The position numbers and the translations under genes are program-made. The notes under the pieces are model-generated. The model saw nothing but the letters and a program-made list of their open reading frames with translations, made no database searches and was not told the DNA's origin. Positions 24,617 through 34,340 of a stretch of 64,000 nt of DNA are shown here, piece after piece. Each line of letters begins with the position of its first letter. Position 1 is the stretch's first letter. Source of the DNA: GCA-2731375 sp964590195 (GTDB lineage: Bacteria > Pseudomonadota > Alphaproteobacteria > GCA-2731375); NCBI GenBank assembly GCA_964590195.1, contig CAZPWJ010000010.1, forward strand, positions 18,682-82,681, read 5' to 3'.

Positions 24617-26080
24617 ATGCTTAAGAGCGGAGCGCAGCACAGCCGGTCCTTGCAGGATGGGCGCCAGGTCTATCTGGACGGCGGCATCGTTGACGATGTC
24701 ACCACGCATCCGGCCTTTCGCAACCTGGTCGCCTCGGTCGGGCAGCTCTATGATTTTCAAAGCCAGGGCGAGAACCAGGAACTGATGACCTTTGCCGTTC
24801 CCGACAGCGAGGAACGGGCAAACAGAATTTGGCAGCTACCCCATTCCCATGAAGACCTGGTCACCCGGCGCCGGGCCCTTGTCGCCTGGACCGAGCTGCA
24901 TGGCGGCTTTTTGGGCCGGGCGCCCGACCATGTAGCATCCTGCATCGCGGGTATGTACATGGGCCGGGAGGTCTTCGAGGCGCATGATCCGGCGCGCGCC
25001 GGCGCCCTGGGCGACTATTACCGCTTTGCCCGCGATAACGAGCTGTACCTGACCTATGTCATCATCAATCCCCAGGCCGACCGCTCGAAAGCGGCCCACG
25101 AGCAGCAGGGCGAATTCCTTACCGCCGGCGTCGTGGATCAGGACGCCGAAGGCATAACGGTGCATGGCGCCAAGATGCTGGCCACCGCCGGCATCGTCGC
25201 CAACGAGGTCTTTGTCACCTGCATTCAGCCGCTGCAGCCGGGCGATAAAAAATATGCCCTGTCCTTTGCCGTGCCCATGAACGCCAAGGGCCTGAAGACC
25301 CTGTCGCGGAAATCCTATGAGGCCCAGGCGCCCAGCCAATTCGACAATCCGCTGGCGCACCGCTTCGATGAAAACGACGCGGTGCTGTTTTTCGACAATG
25401 TCAAAGTGCCTTGGGAGCGTGTCTTCATCAATCAGGATGTGGAGATGTGCCAGAAGCAGTTCCACGCCACCCCGGCGCATGTCTATCAGAATTATCAGGC
25501 CCAGGTCCGCCTGAGCGTGAAGATGAAATTCCTGATCGGCTTGGGCCACAAAATCACCGAAACCAACGGCACCACGAATTTCCCTCAGGTCCGCGAGACC
25601 CTGGGGCAGCTGGCCGCCCACGGTGCCATGGTCGAGGCCATGGTGATGGCCATGGAAACCAAGGGCAGCACCTGGGGCGACTATTTCGTGCCCGACCGGC
25701 ACACCTTGTATGCCGCCCAGGTTCTGACCCAGCAGCTCTACCCCCAGATCATGGCCACGCTGCGTGATCTGGCGGGCGGCGGCATGATCATGCTGCCGTC
25801 ATCGGTGGCCGATTTCACCAATCCGGAGCTGCGGGAGCTGATCGGCATTACCCAGCAATCACCGGCCATGGGGTCGGAGGATAGGGTAAAATTCTTCAAG
25901 CTGGCCTGGGACGCGGTGGGGTCCGAATTCGCCTCGCGCCACACCCAGTACGAGATGTTCTATGCCGGCGCCACCTTCGTGACCAAGAACCACAGCTACC
26001 GCACCTACGATTGGGCCCACGGCATCGGCCTGGTTGATCGAATGCTGGACAGCTATAGCCTGGACGATGAGATCCAATAG
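24617..26080 (+). CDS. 4-hydroxyphenylacetate 3-monooxygenase-like FADH2 oxygenase (HpaB family)
   Basis: This 487-residue protein matches the HpaB/PvcC family of reduced-flavin-dependent aromatic hydroxylases. Visible are DDVTTHPAFRNLVASVGQLYDFQ, RRALVAWTELHGGFLGRAPDHV, LYLTYVIINPQADRSK, the FDNVKVPWERVFI segment and MIMLPSSVADF. Such enzymes need a separate flavin reductase (HpaC); none is in the window. The ATG at 24617 with GGGGGAAA upstream is preferred over 24518. The following cupin gene (18-nt gap) is probably co-transcribed. The substrate is presumably a phenolic compound. Confidence 0.85.
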   Translation: MLKSGAQHSRSLQDGRQVYLDGGIVDDVTTHPAFRNLVASVGQLYDFQSQGENQELMTFAVPDSEERANRIWQLPHSHEDLVTRRRALVAWTELHGGFLGRAPDHVASCIAGMYMGREVFEAHDPARAGALGDYYRFARDNELYLTYVIINPQADRSKAAHEQQGEFLTAGVVDQDAEGITVHGAKMLATAGIVANEVFVTCIQPLQPGDKKYALSFAVPMNAKGLKTLSRKSYEAQAPSQFDNPLAHRFDENDAVLFFDNVKVPWERVFINQDVEMCQKQFHATPAHVYQNYQAQVRLSVKMKFLIGLGHKITETNGTTNFPQVRETLGQLAAHGAMVEAMVMAMETKGSTWGDYFVPDRHTLYAAQVLTQQLYPQIMATLRDLAGGGMIMLPSSVADFTNPELRELIGITQQSPAMGSEDRVKFFKLAWDAVGSEFASRHTQYEMFYAGATFVTKNHSYRTYDWAHGIGLVDRMLDSYSLDDEIQ

Positions 26081-26097
26081 AAGCAGGGGACAATACA

Positions 26098-26478
26098 ATG
26101 GCCGTAACCAAGGCACACAAGGAATTTTACGCTGTTGATTTCGACGACGGCTGGGAAACCCCGGCGGGATATCCCGACGGCATCCAGCAGAAAATACTGG
26201 CCGGCTCCCTGGACGAGGAAGCACGTCTGGGCAGCCGAACGCGCCTGCTGCGCTTCCAGCCCGGCGTCTTCACCACCGAGCCCTTCGTGCATGAGCATTG
26301 GGAGGAGGTCTATCTGGTCTCCGGCGATCTGACGGTGGGCAACGATGCCCAGGGCCAGGGCGGTGAGCCGTTCGAGGCCAATACCTACGCCTGCCGCCCG
26401 CCCGGCGCCCCTCATGGTCCGTTCAAATCAAATGGCGGCTGCGTATTGTTCGAGATCCATTATTACGACCCGGCCTAG
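26098..26478 (+). CDS. Cupin-domain protein
   Basis: This 126-residue single-domain cupin shows EPFVHEHWEEVYLVSGDLTVG, a cupin motif 1 with the His-x-His/Glu metal set (HEHWEE). A second motif includes PPGAPHGPFKSNGG (conserved His). It probably binds a divalent metal and may act as a small dioxygenase, isomerase or sensor for the aromatic pathway headed by the HpaB-like gene. It overlaps the convergent aminotransferase gene by 4 nt. Confidence 0.8.
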   Translation: MAVTKAHKEFYAVDFDDGWETPAGYPDGIQQKILAGSLDEEARLGSRTRLLRFQPGVFTTEPFVHEHWEEVYLVSGDLTVGNDAQGQGGEPFEANTYACRPPGAPHGPFKSNGGCVLFEIHYYDPA

Positions 26479-27860
26479 GCCAGTCCGAGGGCCTCTTCCC
26501 ATTCCGTCAGGGTTTGATCCAGCTGACCGATCAGATCGTCGATCTGCGCCTCGCTGATCGAAAGCGGCGGCGCGATCCACATGGGCAGGCCACGGCGGAA
26601 CAGCGGCTGGCGCCGGGGTCCATAGAGCGTGCCGTAAAATACCAGGCCGTTCTTCAGCGCCAATGACTGGAAGAGCTTCTCGGCCTGTTTTTCCTCGTCG
26701 AAATACTCACCTGTCTCTTTGTCCTCCACCAACTCCATCACCATCAACAGCCCGCGCCCCCGTACCGCGGCAACGCTTGGATGGGCCAGCAGACGGTCCG
26801 CCTGGGCATGCAGATGACTGCCAACGGTGCGGGAGTTCTCGACCAGCCCGTCCTCCCGAAGGATATCGATTGCCGTCAAGCCGGCGGCGCAGGCCAGGGG
26901 GTGGCCGCCATAGGTGAAACCGTGGATAAAATAGGTGCCATTGCGAAACGGCTCGTTGACCTTGTCGGAGACCAAGACCGCACCCAAGGGCATGTAGCAG
27001 CCGGATATCCCCTTTGCGACGGTCACCAGATCGGCGGCAACGGCAAAATGCTCCATGGCGAACCATTTGCCGGTGCGGCCAAATCCGCTGACCACTTCAT
27101 CGGCGATGAGCAGGACGTTGTATTCAGTGCAAATCCGCCGGATCTCCCGCCAGTAGCTCGTGGGCGGGAAAAGTCCGTATTCCGGACCACAGCCAATCGG
27201 CGTGGCGATGAAGGCCGAGACGGTGGACGGTCCTTCAAAATGGATGACGCGTTCCAGTTCGGCCGCGCATGCGCGGCCCCAATCGTCCCGGCTCACCCCG
27301 TCCGGGCGGCCATGATCGCTATACTGCGCCACGTGGGGCCATTTCGGCAGCATGGGCTCGAAAGGCACCATGGAGCGGGGATTGCCGGACAGGGCCTGGG
27401 TGCCCAGCGTCATGCCATGGTAGGATTCATAATAGCTGATGGTCTTGTATTTTTCCCTGTTGTCCGTGGCCAGATGATATTGTCGGGCAATCTTGATGGC
27501 GCTTTCCACCGCCTCCGAGCCGCCTGAAACCAGAAAAGAGGTGTTCAGATCGCTTTGGGCGATCTCCGCCAGGGCGGCGCAGAGCTCCGCCCGTTTGGGA
27601 TTGGCCATGGTCGGATGGGCATAGGCGTAATCCGCCATTTGCTCCGCGATCGCCGCCTTCATGCGCGGGTCGTTCTGGGGCAGATTGACGGCCATGGGGC
27701 CGCCCGAGGCGTCGATATAGCGGCGGCCTTCGTTATCGATCAGATAGATGCCGTCGGACCCGGCCAGTTCCACATTCATCGGATGATAGGAAAAACAATG
27801 ACGCCAGTGGCCTTCCGGCTGCAAGGGCGCGGGCATATTGGCGAGGTCTTGCATATTCAA
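26475..27860 (-). CDS. Class III PLP-dependent aminotransferase
   Basis: This 461-residue fold-type I enzyme of the omega-aminotransferase group carries SGGSEAVESAIKIAR (phosphate-binding), YYESYHGMTLGTQALSG, LIADEVVSGFGRTG (PLP aspartate) and the Schiff-base lysine in VTVAKGISGCYMPLGA, then FTYGGHPLACAAGL. It transfers an amino group between an omega-amine or amino acid and a ketoacid. The exact donor is unknown. It is monocistronic and convergent with the cupin. Confidence 0.9.
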   Translation of the reverse strand: MNMQDLANMPAPLQPEGHWRHCFSYHPMNVELAGSDGIYLIDNEGRRYIDASGGPMAVNLPQNDPRMKAAIAEQMADYAYAHPTMANPKRAELCAALAEIAQSDLNTSFLVSGGSEAVESAIKIARQYHLATDNREKYKTISYYESYHGMTLGTQALSGNPRSMVPFEPMLPKWPHVAQYSDHGRPDGVSRDDWGRACAAELERVIHFEGPSTVSAFIATPIGCGPEYGLFPPTSYWREIRRICTEYNVLLIADEVVSGFGRTGKWFAMEHFAVAADLVTVAKGISGCYMPLGAVLVSDKVNEPFRNGTYFIHGFTYGGHPLACAAGLTAIDILREDGLVENSRTVGSHLHAQADRLLAHPSVAAVRGRGLLMVMELVEDKETGEYFDEEKQAEKLFQSLALKNGLVFYGTLYGPRRQPLFRRGLPMWIAPPLSISEAQIDDLIGQLDQTLTEWEEALGLA

Positions 27861-28033
27861 TCTCCTAACGGCGTTACAGCCTTGGAATCATAGCCGAATA
27901 TTGCATTATCGTACGAGTGATAGTTGGAAAGGCGGAAACATTGACCGCGCCTGTGCTATGTTCATGGCCCTGAATGTCAGCCGCCGCGTGCCGCGGCGCT
28001 GAATTCCCGCAATAGAGCAAGGAAAGCCACCGC

Positions 28034-29260
28034 ATGTTCTACGGCTGGCGGATCGTTGGTGTCTGTTTCACCGCCGCGGTATTCACCTGGGGCCTCGGTG
28101 TATTCGGCGCCAGCGTTTATCTGAGCGAGCTATCGAAGGCACATGGCTGGGCGACCTCGATCGTCTCTTCGGCGATCACGGTTTTCTATCTGGCGAACGC
28201 ATGCAGTCTGCCCGTGGTCGGCGCCATGATTGATCGCTGGGGTCCGCGTCTGGTTATCAGCATCGGCGCCGCACTACTCGCCTTGGGCGTTGCCGCCATC
28301 GGTCAGCTCAGCAGTCTGTGGCAGCTCTACGCTGCCTTCCTTTGTATGGGTCTCGGCTATGCCACCATGTCGGTGACGGGATTGAGCGCGGCCATCGCGC
28401 CGTGGTTTGAGCGCCACCAGGGACGCAGTGTCGCCTTGGCCCTAAGCGGGGCCAGTGTCGGCGCAATGGTCGTCGTGCCCCTGCTGGTGCTGGCCATCGG
28501 AGCACTGGGAATAGCCGAGGCGACGTTGCGGGCTGGCTTGCTCACCGCCGTGGTCATGATACCGCTTGCGCTGGTTGTGTTCCGCTTTCGCGGGCCGAGC
28601 GATCTCGGACTTGGCCGGGATGGTGATCCTGCCCTGGCGGAGGCGTCGGCCGGGCAGGTCGAGACTTCGCCGGAGGCGGCGCGGCGCGATGCCATGGGTA
28701 ATTTTCTGCTATGGAGCGTCCCGCTTGCTTTTGCCCTTGGTCTGACGGTGCAGATCGGCTTTCTGACCCATCATTACGCCCTCGCCGAGCCAATGCTCGG
28801 CCCCGAGGGCGCAGGCTGGCTGGTCGGAGGCACGGGCTTCGCCGGTCTGCTCGGGCGGCTGCTGCTGGCCCGTGTTGCCGATCAAGTGGATACGCGCATT
28901 TACAGTGCCGCGATTTTCGTCGTCCAGACCGTGGTGCTGGGCCTGATCGCGTTCTTCCCATCCGTCTCCGTGCTGATCAGCATGAGCCTGGTCTATGGAT
29001 TTTGCCTGGGCCAGATCACAACGCTGTCGCCGATTATCGTGCGTCGAGAGTTCGGCGCGGCGGCGTTTGGCGCCATCTATGGCATTGCCGGGACGGTGAT
29101 CCAGTTCTGCTCGGCCTTTGGCCCGGTTTTCTTTGGCGTGCTGGTCGATCTATTCGGCGGCTATGGCCCGGTCTTGGCGGTTGCCGCCGGGTTTGAGTTT
29201 TGCGCGGCCCTGGTCCTAATAGCCGGGCGGTCCAGGCGTTGTACCAAGGTGCAGCGATAG
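28034..29260 (+). CDS. MFS transporter
   Basis: This 408-residue integral membrane protein has about 12 hydrophobic segments, the loop 2-3 signature region around GAMIDRWGPRLV and a large polar central loop (about 195-225). It resembles the oxalate/formate antiporter-like and monocarboxylate MFS groups. AAGGAAAG lies upstream of the ATG. It stands between the aminotransferase (divergent) and a SnoaL-like gene and may import an organic acid for the neighbouring catabolic genes. Confidence 0.88.
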   Translation: MFYGWRIVGVCFTAAVFTWGLGVFGASVYLSELSKAHGWATSIVSSAITVFYLANACSLPVVGAMIDRWGPRLVISIGAALLALGVAAIGQLSSLWQLYAAFLCMGLGYATMSVTGLSAAIAPWFERHQGRSVALALSGASVGAMVVVPLLVLAIGALGIAEATLRAGLLTAVVMIPLALVVFRFRGPSDLGLGRDGDPALAEASAGQVETSPEAARRDAMGNFLLWSVPLAFALGLTVQIGFLTHHYALAEPMLGPEGAGWLVGGTGFAGLLGRLLLARVADQVDTRIYSAAIFVVQTVVLGLIAFFPSVSVLISMSLVYGFCLGQITTLSPIIVRREFGAAAFGAIYGIAGTVIQFCSAFGPVFFGVLVDLFGGYGPVLAVAAGFEFCAALVLIAGRSRRCTKVQR

Positions 29261-29377
29261 AGACCGGCGCTGCTTGCGCATGATCAACATGAAAGGCATT
29301 CTTCCAGATGTTGGCCTGGGCCAATGCAGCGACCGTACCTCTTTAGATTGGGGCTTTATTTGGGGGAGTGAAGACAT

Positions 29378-29809
29378 ATGACTGCAAGCGACGCCGTGCT
29401 TGAAACACTCGAGGACTATGCCGCCGCCTATTGCGCCAAGGATATCGAGCGATTGATGTCGGTATTCGATGATGGCGAGGATATTTCGCTGATCGGAACG
29501 GGGGCTGATGAACTTTGTTCGGGCCGGGCGGCAGTGGAAGCTGTTTTTGTCAGGAATTTCGCCGAGGCGACGGCCAGCCGGTTCGAATGGCATTGGAAGC
29601 ATGTGACGGTAATCGGCGATTTGGCGGTTGTCGCAATCACGCTCACCATTCATCTGGAAACCGAGGACGGCAAACTGCAGGTCCCCGTGCGATGGACGGT
29701 ATCACTGATCAGAAAGGCGGGCCGCTGGCTTTGGCTGCACCGGCATGCATCCTCGGCGGCCAAATCCCAGGAAGAAGGAACCGCCTATCCGGTCAACCGG
29801 TCGGAATGA
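29378..29809 (+). CDS. SnoaL/NTF2-like domain protein
   Basis: This 143-residue protein has an NTF2-like fold: AVLETLEDYAAAYCAKDIERLMSVF, SLIGTGADELCSGRAAVEAVF, and a WTVSLIRKAGRWLWLHRHAS terminal strand, as in DUF4440/SnoaL_3 ketosteroid-isomerase-like proteins. It could be a small isomerase, hydrolase or ligand-binding protein. A GGGGGAG ribosome site precedes the ATG. It converges on the membrane fusion protein gene with a 4-nt gap. Confidence 0.75.
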   Translation: MTASDAVLETLEDYAAAYCAKDIERLMSVFDDGEDISLIGTGADELCSGRAAVEAVFVRNFAEATASRFEWHWKHVTVIGDLAVVAITLTIHLETEDGKLQVPVRWTVSLIRKAGRWLWLHRHASSAAKSQEEGTAYPVNRSE

Positions 29810-29813
29810 ACAC

Positions 29814-30980
29814 TCACCACAGTTTGATGTTTTTATAGATGCGGACGTTGATGTCGGCGCCCATGCCGGGCGTCAGGTTCGGCGGCGGATTGTCCAGGGA
29901 TATGCGAACGGGAACCCGTTCCACCCAGCCCCCCAGCCGGCCGGCCCCCGCGGCGCGGTTGCCGTTGCCCATTTCGGTCTCGGTGATATTGCCGATCCGG
30001 CGGACGCGTCCGTAAAAGTCGCGAAAGGGATAGGCGTTCAGATTGATCAGCACCTCTTGCCCCACCGCCACATGGCGGATCTGGCTTTCATCGATATTCG
30101 CCTCGATCCAGTAGAATTTCGGATTGTGCAGCATCAGAATGTCGACTCCATCTTCAATATATTCGCCCTTGAACCTACGGATCGTGCCGACCATACCGTC
30201 GATGGGGCTGGTTATGTGCCGGTAACCCAGCGACAGTTCCTGTTTCTTGATGAGATCCCTGATCTGCTCCTGCTTGACGCGCGAGATCTCTATTTTCGTA
30301 TCGAGGACATCAAGCTGCCTGCGCGCCGCGATGAGCTGGCCGCGCGTCTTTTCCGCCACGGCTACCCTGCCGGCAAGCAACGATGCGGTACCGCGCAGCA
30401 CCAGAATTTTGTCCTGTTCCGCGCTTAGGGTGGTTTCCGGCGTCAGTTTCTTGTTGAACAGCACCGTTACTCGCCGCAGGTTGTTGCGGGCCAGCACCAG
30501 ACGTTCCTGGATGGCCTGGTGCTCCTGGTTCAGGGCCTGAATTTTTTCCCGTTGGGTTGCAAGTTTCGAGGTCAGTTCGGCTTCATAGGCCTCTTTCTCC
30601 GTCCCAAGACTGGCTTGGTTGGCGATTTCCAGGGCCAGATCGGTTTTCAGGGATTCGATATTCAGCTTGATGTCATCCTGGACCAGGGTGATCAGCAGCT
30701 GGCCCTGTTTGACCTCGTCGCCCGCCTCGACCAGAATTTCGGCGATCTTGCCATCCACCTGCGCCGAGATATTGGTGAAATCCGTCTGTACGCTGGCATT
30801 GCTTTCATAGACATGGGTAAACCAGTAAAAGACTTCATAGGTCAGCAATAGGGCGCCGCCGATCAGGAAGATGCCTATTGCCGTCCTTATTTTCGCTCTA
30901 ATATCCAAGGTCAAATTCTCTTTGCGTCTCTCGGCATGGCGCTTAACCGCCTTTTCCAGCAGCCTGGATTTTATCGTCAA
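29814..30980 (-). CDS. HlyD/EmrA-type membrane fusion protein
   Basis: This 388-residue protein has one N-terminal membrane segment (about 33-50, IGIFLIGGALLLTYEVFYWF), a biotinyl-lipoyl-like half (VDGKIAEILVEAGDEVKQGQLLI), a long coiled coil (about 110-225) and a second lipoyl half plus beta-barrel (RHITSPIDGMVGTIRR, PGMGADINVRI). It would bridge an inner-membrane pump and an outer-membrane channel. The only start in frame at this position is TTG 30980; a downstream TTG is also possible. No pump or TolC gene is co-directional, only a divergent MFS gene. Confidence 0.85.
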   Translation of the reverse strand: MTIKSRLLEKAVKRHAERRKENLTLDIRAKIRTAIGIFLIGGALLLTYEVFYWFTHVYESNASVQTDFTNISAQVDGKIAEILVEAGDEVKQGQLLITLVQDDIKLNIESLKTDLALEIANQASLGTEKEAYEAELTSKLATQREKIQALNQEHQAIQERLVLARNNLRRVTVLFNKKLTPETTLSAEQDKILVLRGTASLLAGRVAVAEKTRGQLIAARRQLDVLDTKIEISRVKQEQIRDLIKKQELSLGYRHITSPIDGMVGTIRRFKGEYIEDGVDILMLHNPKFYWIEANIDESQIRHVAVGQEVLINLNAYPFRDFYGRVRRIGNITETEMGNGNRAAGAGRLGGWVERVPVRISLDNPPPNLTPGMGADINVRIYKNIKLW

Positions 30981-31037
30981 TAAATGGAGTGTGCATTCGT
31001 AATGCGATCAAAACCGACACAAGTCAACAGGCCCTAG

Positions 31038-32336
31038 ATGACCGTCGGATCGACTCCGGATCGTGAAAACGGCTCTGACGGCAAAGCGCCGGCTAGGGAC
31101 GATGGGGCGGGAGAGAAGCGCGCCGCGATTGGCGCCTTGCTCGGCAATCCGAACTATCTCTCGATCTGGGCCTTGGGCATCCTTACCGGATTTATTCGCT
31201 GGTTTCAGTTACTGGCGCTGGGCGTTTACACGTTCGAAATTACCGGATCGCCGCTTTTGGTGGCCATCGTGCCAATCCTCTGGGGCCTGCCGCTGGCTCT
31301 GTGCGGGCCGATCATCGGCGGCATCGCCGACCGGGTGAACCGCAAATTATTGCTGAGCATCTCAATCGTAATGATCCTGGTGGTCGCGGCGACCATGGCG
31401 TCGCTGGCCTATACCACCGGCCTGACCGTCACGCATATTTTCATCGCCTCGGTAATCAGCGGCCTGTTCTGGGCCACGGATATGCCGGTCCGCCGGCGTC
31501 TGGTTGGCGATGTCGCGGGTGATGCGCTGGCCATGGCAATGAGCTTCGACGCCGCCTCGAACAGCGCCACGCGGATGATGGGACCGCTGCTTGGCGGCGT
31601 CATGCTGCAATTGGTCGGGATCACCGGGGTGTTTGTTCTTAGCACGGCGGTCTATGCGGTTAGCCTCGTGTTGATAATCATGACGCGGCTGCCCGCATCC
31701 AGCGGCCGGGTGGCGAAAACGGCGCTGGTCAACGATTTGATCGCCGGCATTCGGTTCGTCCTGGGCAATTGGGAACTGCGGCGGGTTCTGGCTGTGACCA
31801 TCGTGTTCAATGTCTGGGGCTTTCCCTTTAACTCGATGATCCCGATCCTGGGCAAGGAGCGTTTGGGACTGGATCCGTTCCAGGTCGGCCTGCTGTCCAG
31901 TCTGGAAGGTTTCGGCGCCTTCCTGGGCGCGATGGTTGTCGCGGTGTATGCCACGCAGGTGAATTTCGCACGGATTTTCCTCTGGGGGACGGGGCTCTAT
32001 CTTGGCTTGATCTTCTATCTTGGCGTCCTGTCTTCTGTCGCGGGCGGGCCGCATCATTCGTTTATCGCCGCCATTCTGTCCCTGACGGTGATGGGTCTGG
32101 CCGGGGCCTGCTTCGGTACGATGCAAAGCACGATGACCTATATGGGCACGCAGGCGGCCTACCGCAGCCGGGTGTTCGGCGTGCTGGCGCTATGCATCGG
32201 CACGGGGCCGATCGGCTTGTTGAATGTTGGCTGGATGGCGGAGTCATTCGGCGTGCCGACGGCGCTGATGGTGATGTCGGCGGAAGGCCTGTTCGCCTTC
32301 CTGCTGCTATGGCTTTATGGCGTCCTGAACCGCTGA
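31038..32336 (+). CDS. MFS transporter (MFS_3/EntS-like)
   Basis: This 432-residue membrane protein has about 10-12 hydrophobic segments after a charged 35-residue N-terminus. GGIADRVNRKLLL is the MFS loop 2-3 signature, and SFDAASNSATRMMGPLLGG resembles the MFS_3 exporter group. It is divergent from the membrane fusion protein across a 57-bp gap and may work with it, although EmrB-type partners normally have 14 segments. The substrate is unknown. Confidence 0.87.
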   Translation: MTVGSTPDRENGSDGKAPARDDGAGEKRAAIGALLGNPNYLSIWALGILTGFIRWFQLLALGVYTFEITGSPLLVAIVPILWGLPLALCGPIIGGIADRVNRKLLLSISIVMILVVAATMASLAYTTGLTVTHIFIASVISGLFWATDMPVRRRLVGDVAGDALAMAMSFDAASNSATRMMGPLLGGVMLQLVGITGVFVLSTAVYAVSLVLIIMTRLPASSGRVAKTALVNDLIAGIRFVLGNWELRRVLAVTIVFNVWGFPFNSMIPILGKERLGLDPFQVGLLSSLEGFGAFLGAMVVAVYATQVNFARIFLWGTGLYLGLIFYLGVLSSVAGGPHHSFIAAILSLTVMGLAGACFGTMQSTMTYMGTQAAYRSRVFGVLALCIGTGPIGLLNVGWMAESFGVPTALMVMSAEGLFAFLLLWLYGVLNR

Positions 32337-32444
32337 CCGCGCAATTGCCGGGCGACCGCTCAGGCGCTCCCCGGGACCGTATGTACAGTTCCTGCGGTTT
32401 TATATATAAAAATCGGCTCCAGGTATCACAATGGGGTCTTTGCA

Positions 32445-33254
32445 GTGTCCAGAAAACCCAGAAAGAGTACTGACGAGACGGCTGACGACGACGGTTCCAG
32501 TTCCAAGCGCCGCTATCAAGCGCCTGCGTTGGAAAAGGGGCTCGATATACTGGAACTCTTGTCTTCGGAAAAAGATGGCCTCAGCCAAAAGGAAATCTCA
32601 ACGAAGCTTGGCCGAAGCATCCATGAACTTTTCAGAATGCTGGTGTGCCTGGAAGAGCGCGGCTATGTGCTGCGGGGCGGCAACAGGGAGAAACTGGTAC
32701 TTTCGCCCAAACTGTTCGAACTTGGCTTGCGCTATCCACCGACGGAGCGGCTGGTGCATGCGGCGGGGCCCCGCCTGCTCGAAATGGCCAGTACAACGCG
32801 TCAGGCCTGCCATATTTCAATCCAGTCGGGAGGAAATGTATTGGTCGTCGCGCAGCAGAATTCGCCGGAAAAGTTATGTTTGATGGTCAGCTTGGGAACA
32901 ACAGTACCCTTGCACGATGCGGTTTCGGGCGTTGTCCTGTTGGCTTTTAAGGAGCCCCGGGTCCGGGCCCATTGGCTGTCGCAAACGACGGCGACAAAGA
33001 AAGAGATCAGCAACCTTGATGCGGCCTATGCCTCGGTTTTGAAAAATGGCTATTACAGCCAGCCAAGCAAGGCGGCCCAGGGCGTGACCGAGTTGGCATT
33101 TCCAATTTTTGCACATACCGGATACGCCGTGGCGACGTTAAGTGTACCGATCCTTCATACCTTTCAGGCCGAAACGGAAATTGATCTCGTGGTGGAGCAT
33201 GGCCTGCGAACGGCGCGGGAAATTTCACGCCAAATCGGCTGGCATTCGGCCTAG
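32445..33254 (+). CDS. IclR family transcriptional regulator
   Basis: This 269-residue regulator has an N-terminal winged helix (about 25-85, YQAPALEKGLDILELLSSEKDGLSQKEIS) and a C-terminal IclR ligand domain (SVPILHTF near 240). The start is a GTG at 32445. IclR proteins commonly control adjacent aromatic or xenobiotic catabolic genes. It is convergent with the LLM/molybdenum hydroxylase genes at 33271-37934 and could control those or the transporters before it. Confidence 0.9.
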   Translation: MSRKPRKSTDETADDDGSSSKRRYQAPALEKGLDILELLSSEKDGLSQKEISTKLGRSIHELFRMLVCLEERGYVLRGGNREKLVLSPKLFELGLRYPPTERLVHAAGPRLLEMASTTRQACHISIQSGGNVLVVAQQNSPEKLCLMVSLGTTVPLHDAVSGVVLLAFKEPRVRAHWLSQTTATKKEISNLDAAYASVLKNGYYSQPSKAAQGVTELAFPIFAHTGYAVATLSVPILHTFQAETEIDLVVEHGLRTAREISRQIGWHSA

Positions 33255-33270
33255 AGCGTGTCGCGGCTAA

Positions 33271-34275
33271 TCAGTTCGCGAAATGTGGCATGACATCACG
33301 CGCGAACCATTCAATCTGATCATTCATCTCTGAAATGGTATTTGCCGGGATCATAAGCGCCGAACAATGGTTGACCCCCATCTCCTTTAGTTTCTGTACT
33401 TTTTCGATGACCGTCGCTGGCGATCCAACCAAATTCGCGGTGACCTGATGATCGAGATTTCGCCCGGTATAATTGAGCGAGATCCGATGCGCGACCAATC
33501 CGCTGGCCATATATTGAGCTTCCGCCGCCGCGTCGGTCTTGGCAAGCAGCATCGAGAATTGCGGTGCGACATCAACCGCATCTCTTGGCCGGCCCAACTC
33601 CTCGCAACGGTCTTTCAGCGTCTGGATTCGGGCCTGCAATTCATCGAACGGCCGCCAGCCGGGCAGCCAGCCTTGGCCATGCCGCGCGGCCCGCTCGACG
33701 GTTGGTAAATTGTGCCCGCCAATGTACAGCGGGAACGGATCCTGCCTTGGCTTCGGCAGCATTTCTATGTCCTTGAATTCATAGAACTCGCCTTTGAAGC
33801 TTGCCGTCTCCTCGGTCGTCAATTTGAGAAAGGCGTCTATGGCCTCGTCCAGCATGTCGCCGCGCCGCGCCTCCCGCAAGCGCTGCGACATGGCAATAAA
33901 CTCCTCGCGATAGGCACCAAGGCCGACGCCCAAAATGAACCGGCCGCCCGAGAGTTGATCCAAGGTCGCCGCCTGTTTTGCCAGATAGACCGGCTCGCGC
34001 ATGGGCATGACAAGAAGCGCCGTGCCGATTTTCAGCCGCTCCGTCGCCTGCGCGCACATCGCCAGAGTGATCAGCGGTTCGTAAAAATTCGGCGTCTGTC
34101 CTGGATATTTACCACGCACATATTCCTGGGTCGTGATGTGATCATTGCCCCAAACCGAATGGTAGCCAAGGCGTTCGCATAGCTGTGCCTGGGCGACAAA
34201 ATCCTCGGGCGCGGTGAATGGGATTGGGTACATGACGCCTTCGAATGCGGTCGACAGACAAATACTGAATTCCAC
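33271..34275 (-). CDS. LLM class flavin-dependent oxidoreductase
   Basis: This 334-residue luciferase-like TIM-barrel enzyme shows DFVAQAQLCERLGYHSVWGNDH, TLAMCAQATERLKIGTALLV, GGRFILGVGLGAYREEF and PLYIGGHNLPTVERAARHGQGWLPG, the usual FMN or F420 contact regions of the family. A GTG start with GGGGAC upstream is used. It lies 65 nt downstream of the molybdenum hydroxylase operon and is probably part of it. Known relatives oxidise sulfonates, alkanes, amines or nitrilotriacetate; the substrate here is unknown. Confidence 0.87.
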   Translation of the reverse strand: MEFSICLSTAFEGVMYPIPFTAPEDFVAQAQLCERLGYHSVWGNDHITTQEYVRGKYPGQTPNFYEPLITLAMCAQATERLKIGTALLVMPMREPVYLAKQAATLDQLSGGRFILGVGLGAYREEFIAMSQRLREARRGDMLDEAIDAFLKLTTEETASFKGEFYEFKDIEMLPKPRQDPFPLYIGGHNLPTVERAARHGQGWLPGWRPFDELQARIQTLKDRCEELGRPRDAVDVAPQFSMLLAKTDAAAEAQYMASGLVAHRISLNYTGRNLDHQVTANLVGSPATVIEKVQKLKEMGVNHCSALMIPANTISEMNDQIEWFARDVMPHFAN

Positions 34276-34340
34276 GTCCCCGGTCCTTTCTTCGTTATGG
34301 TTGAACGGCTGCCACGGACTCCTGACCGCTCTAGGGATTA

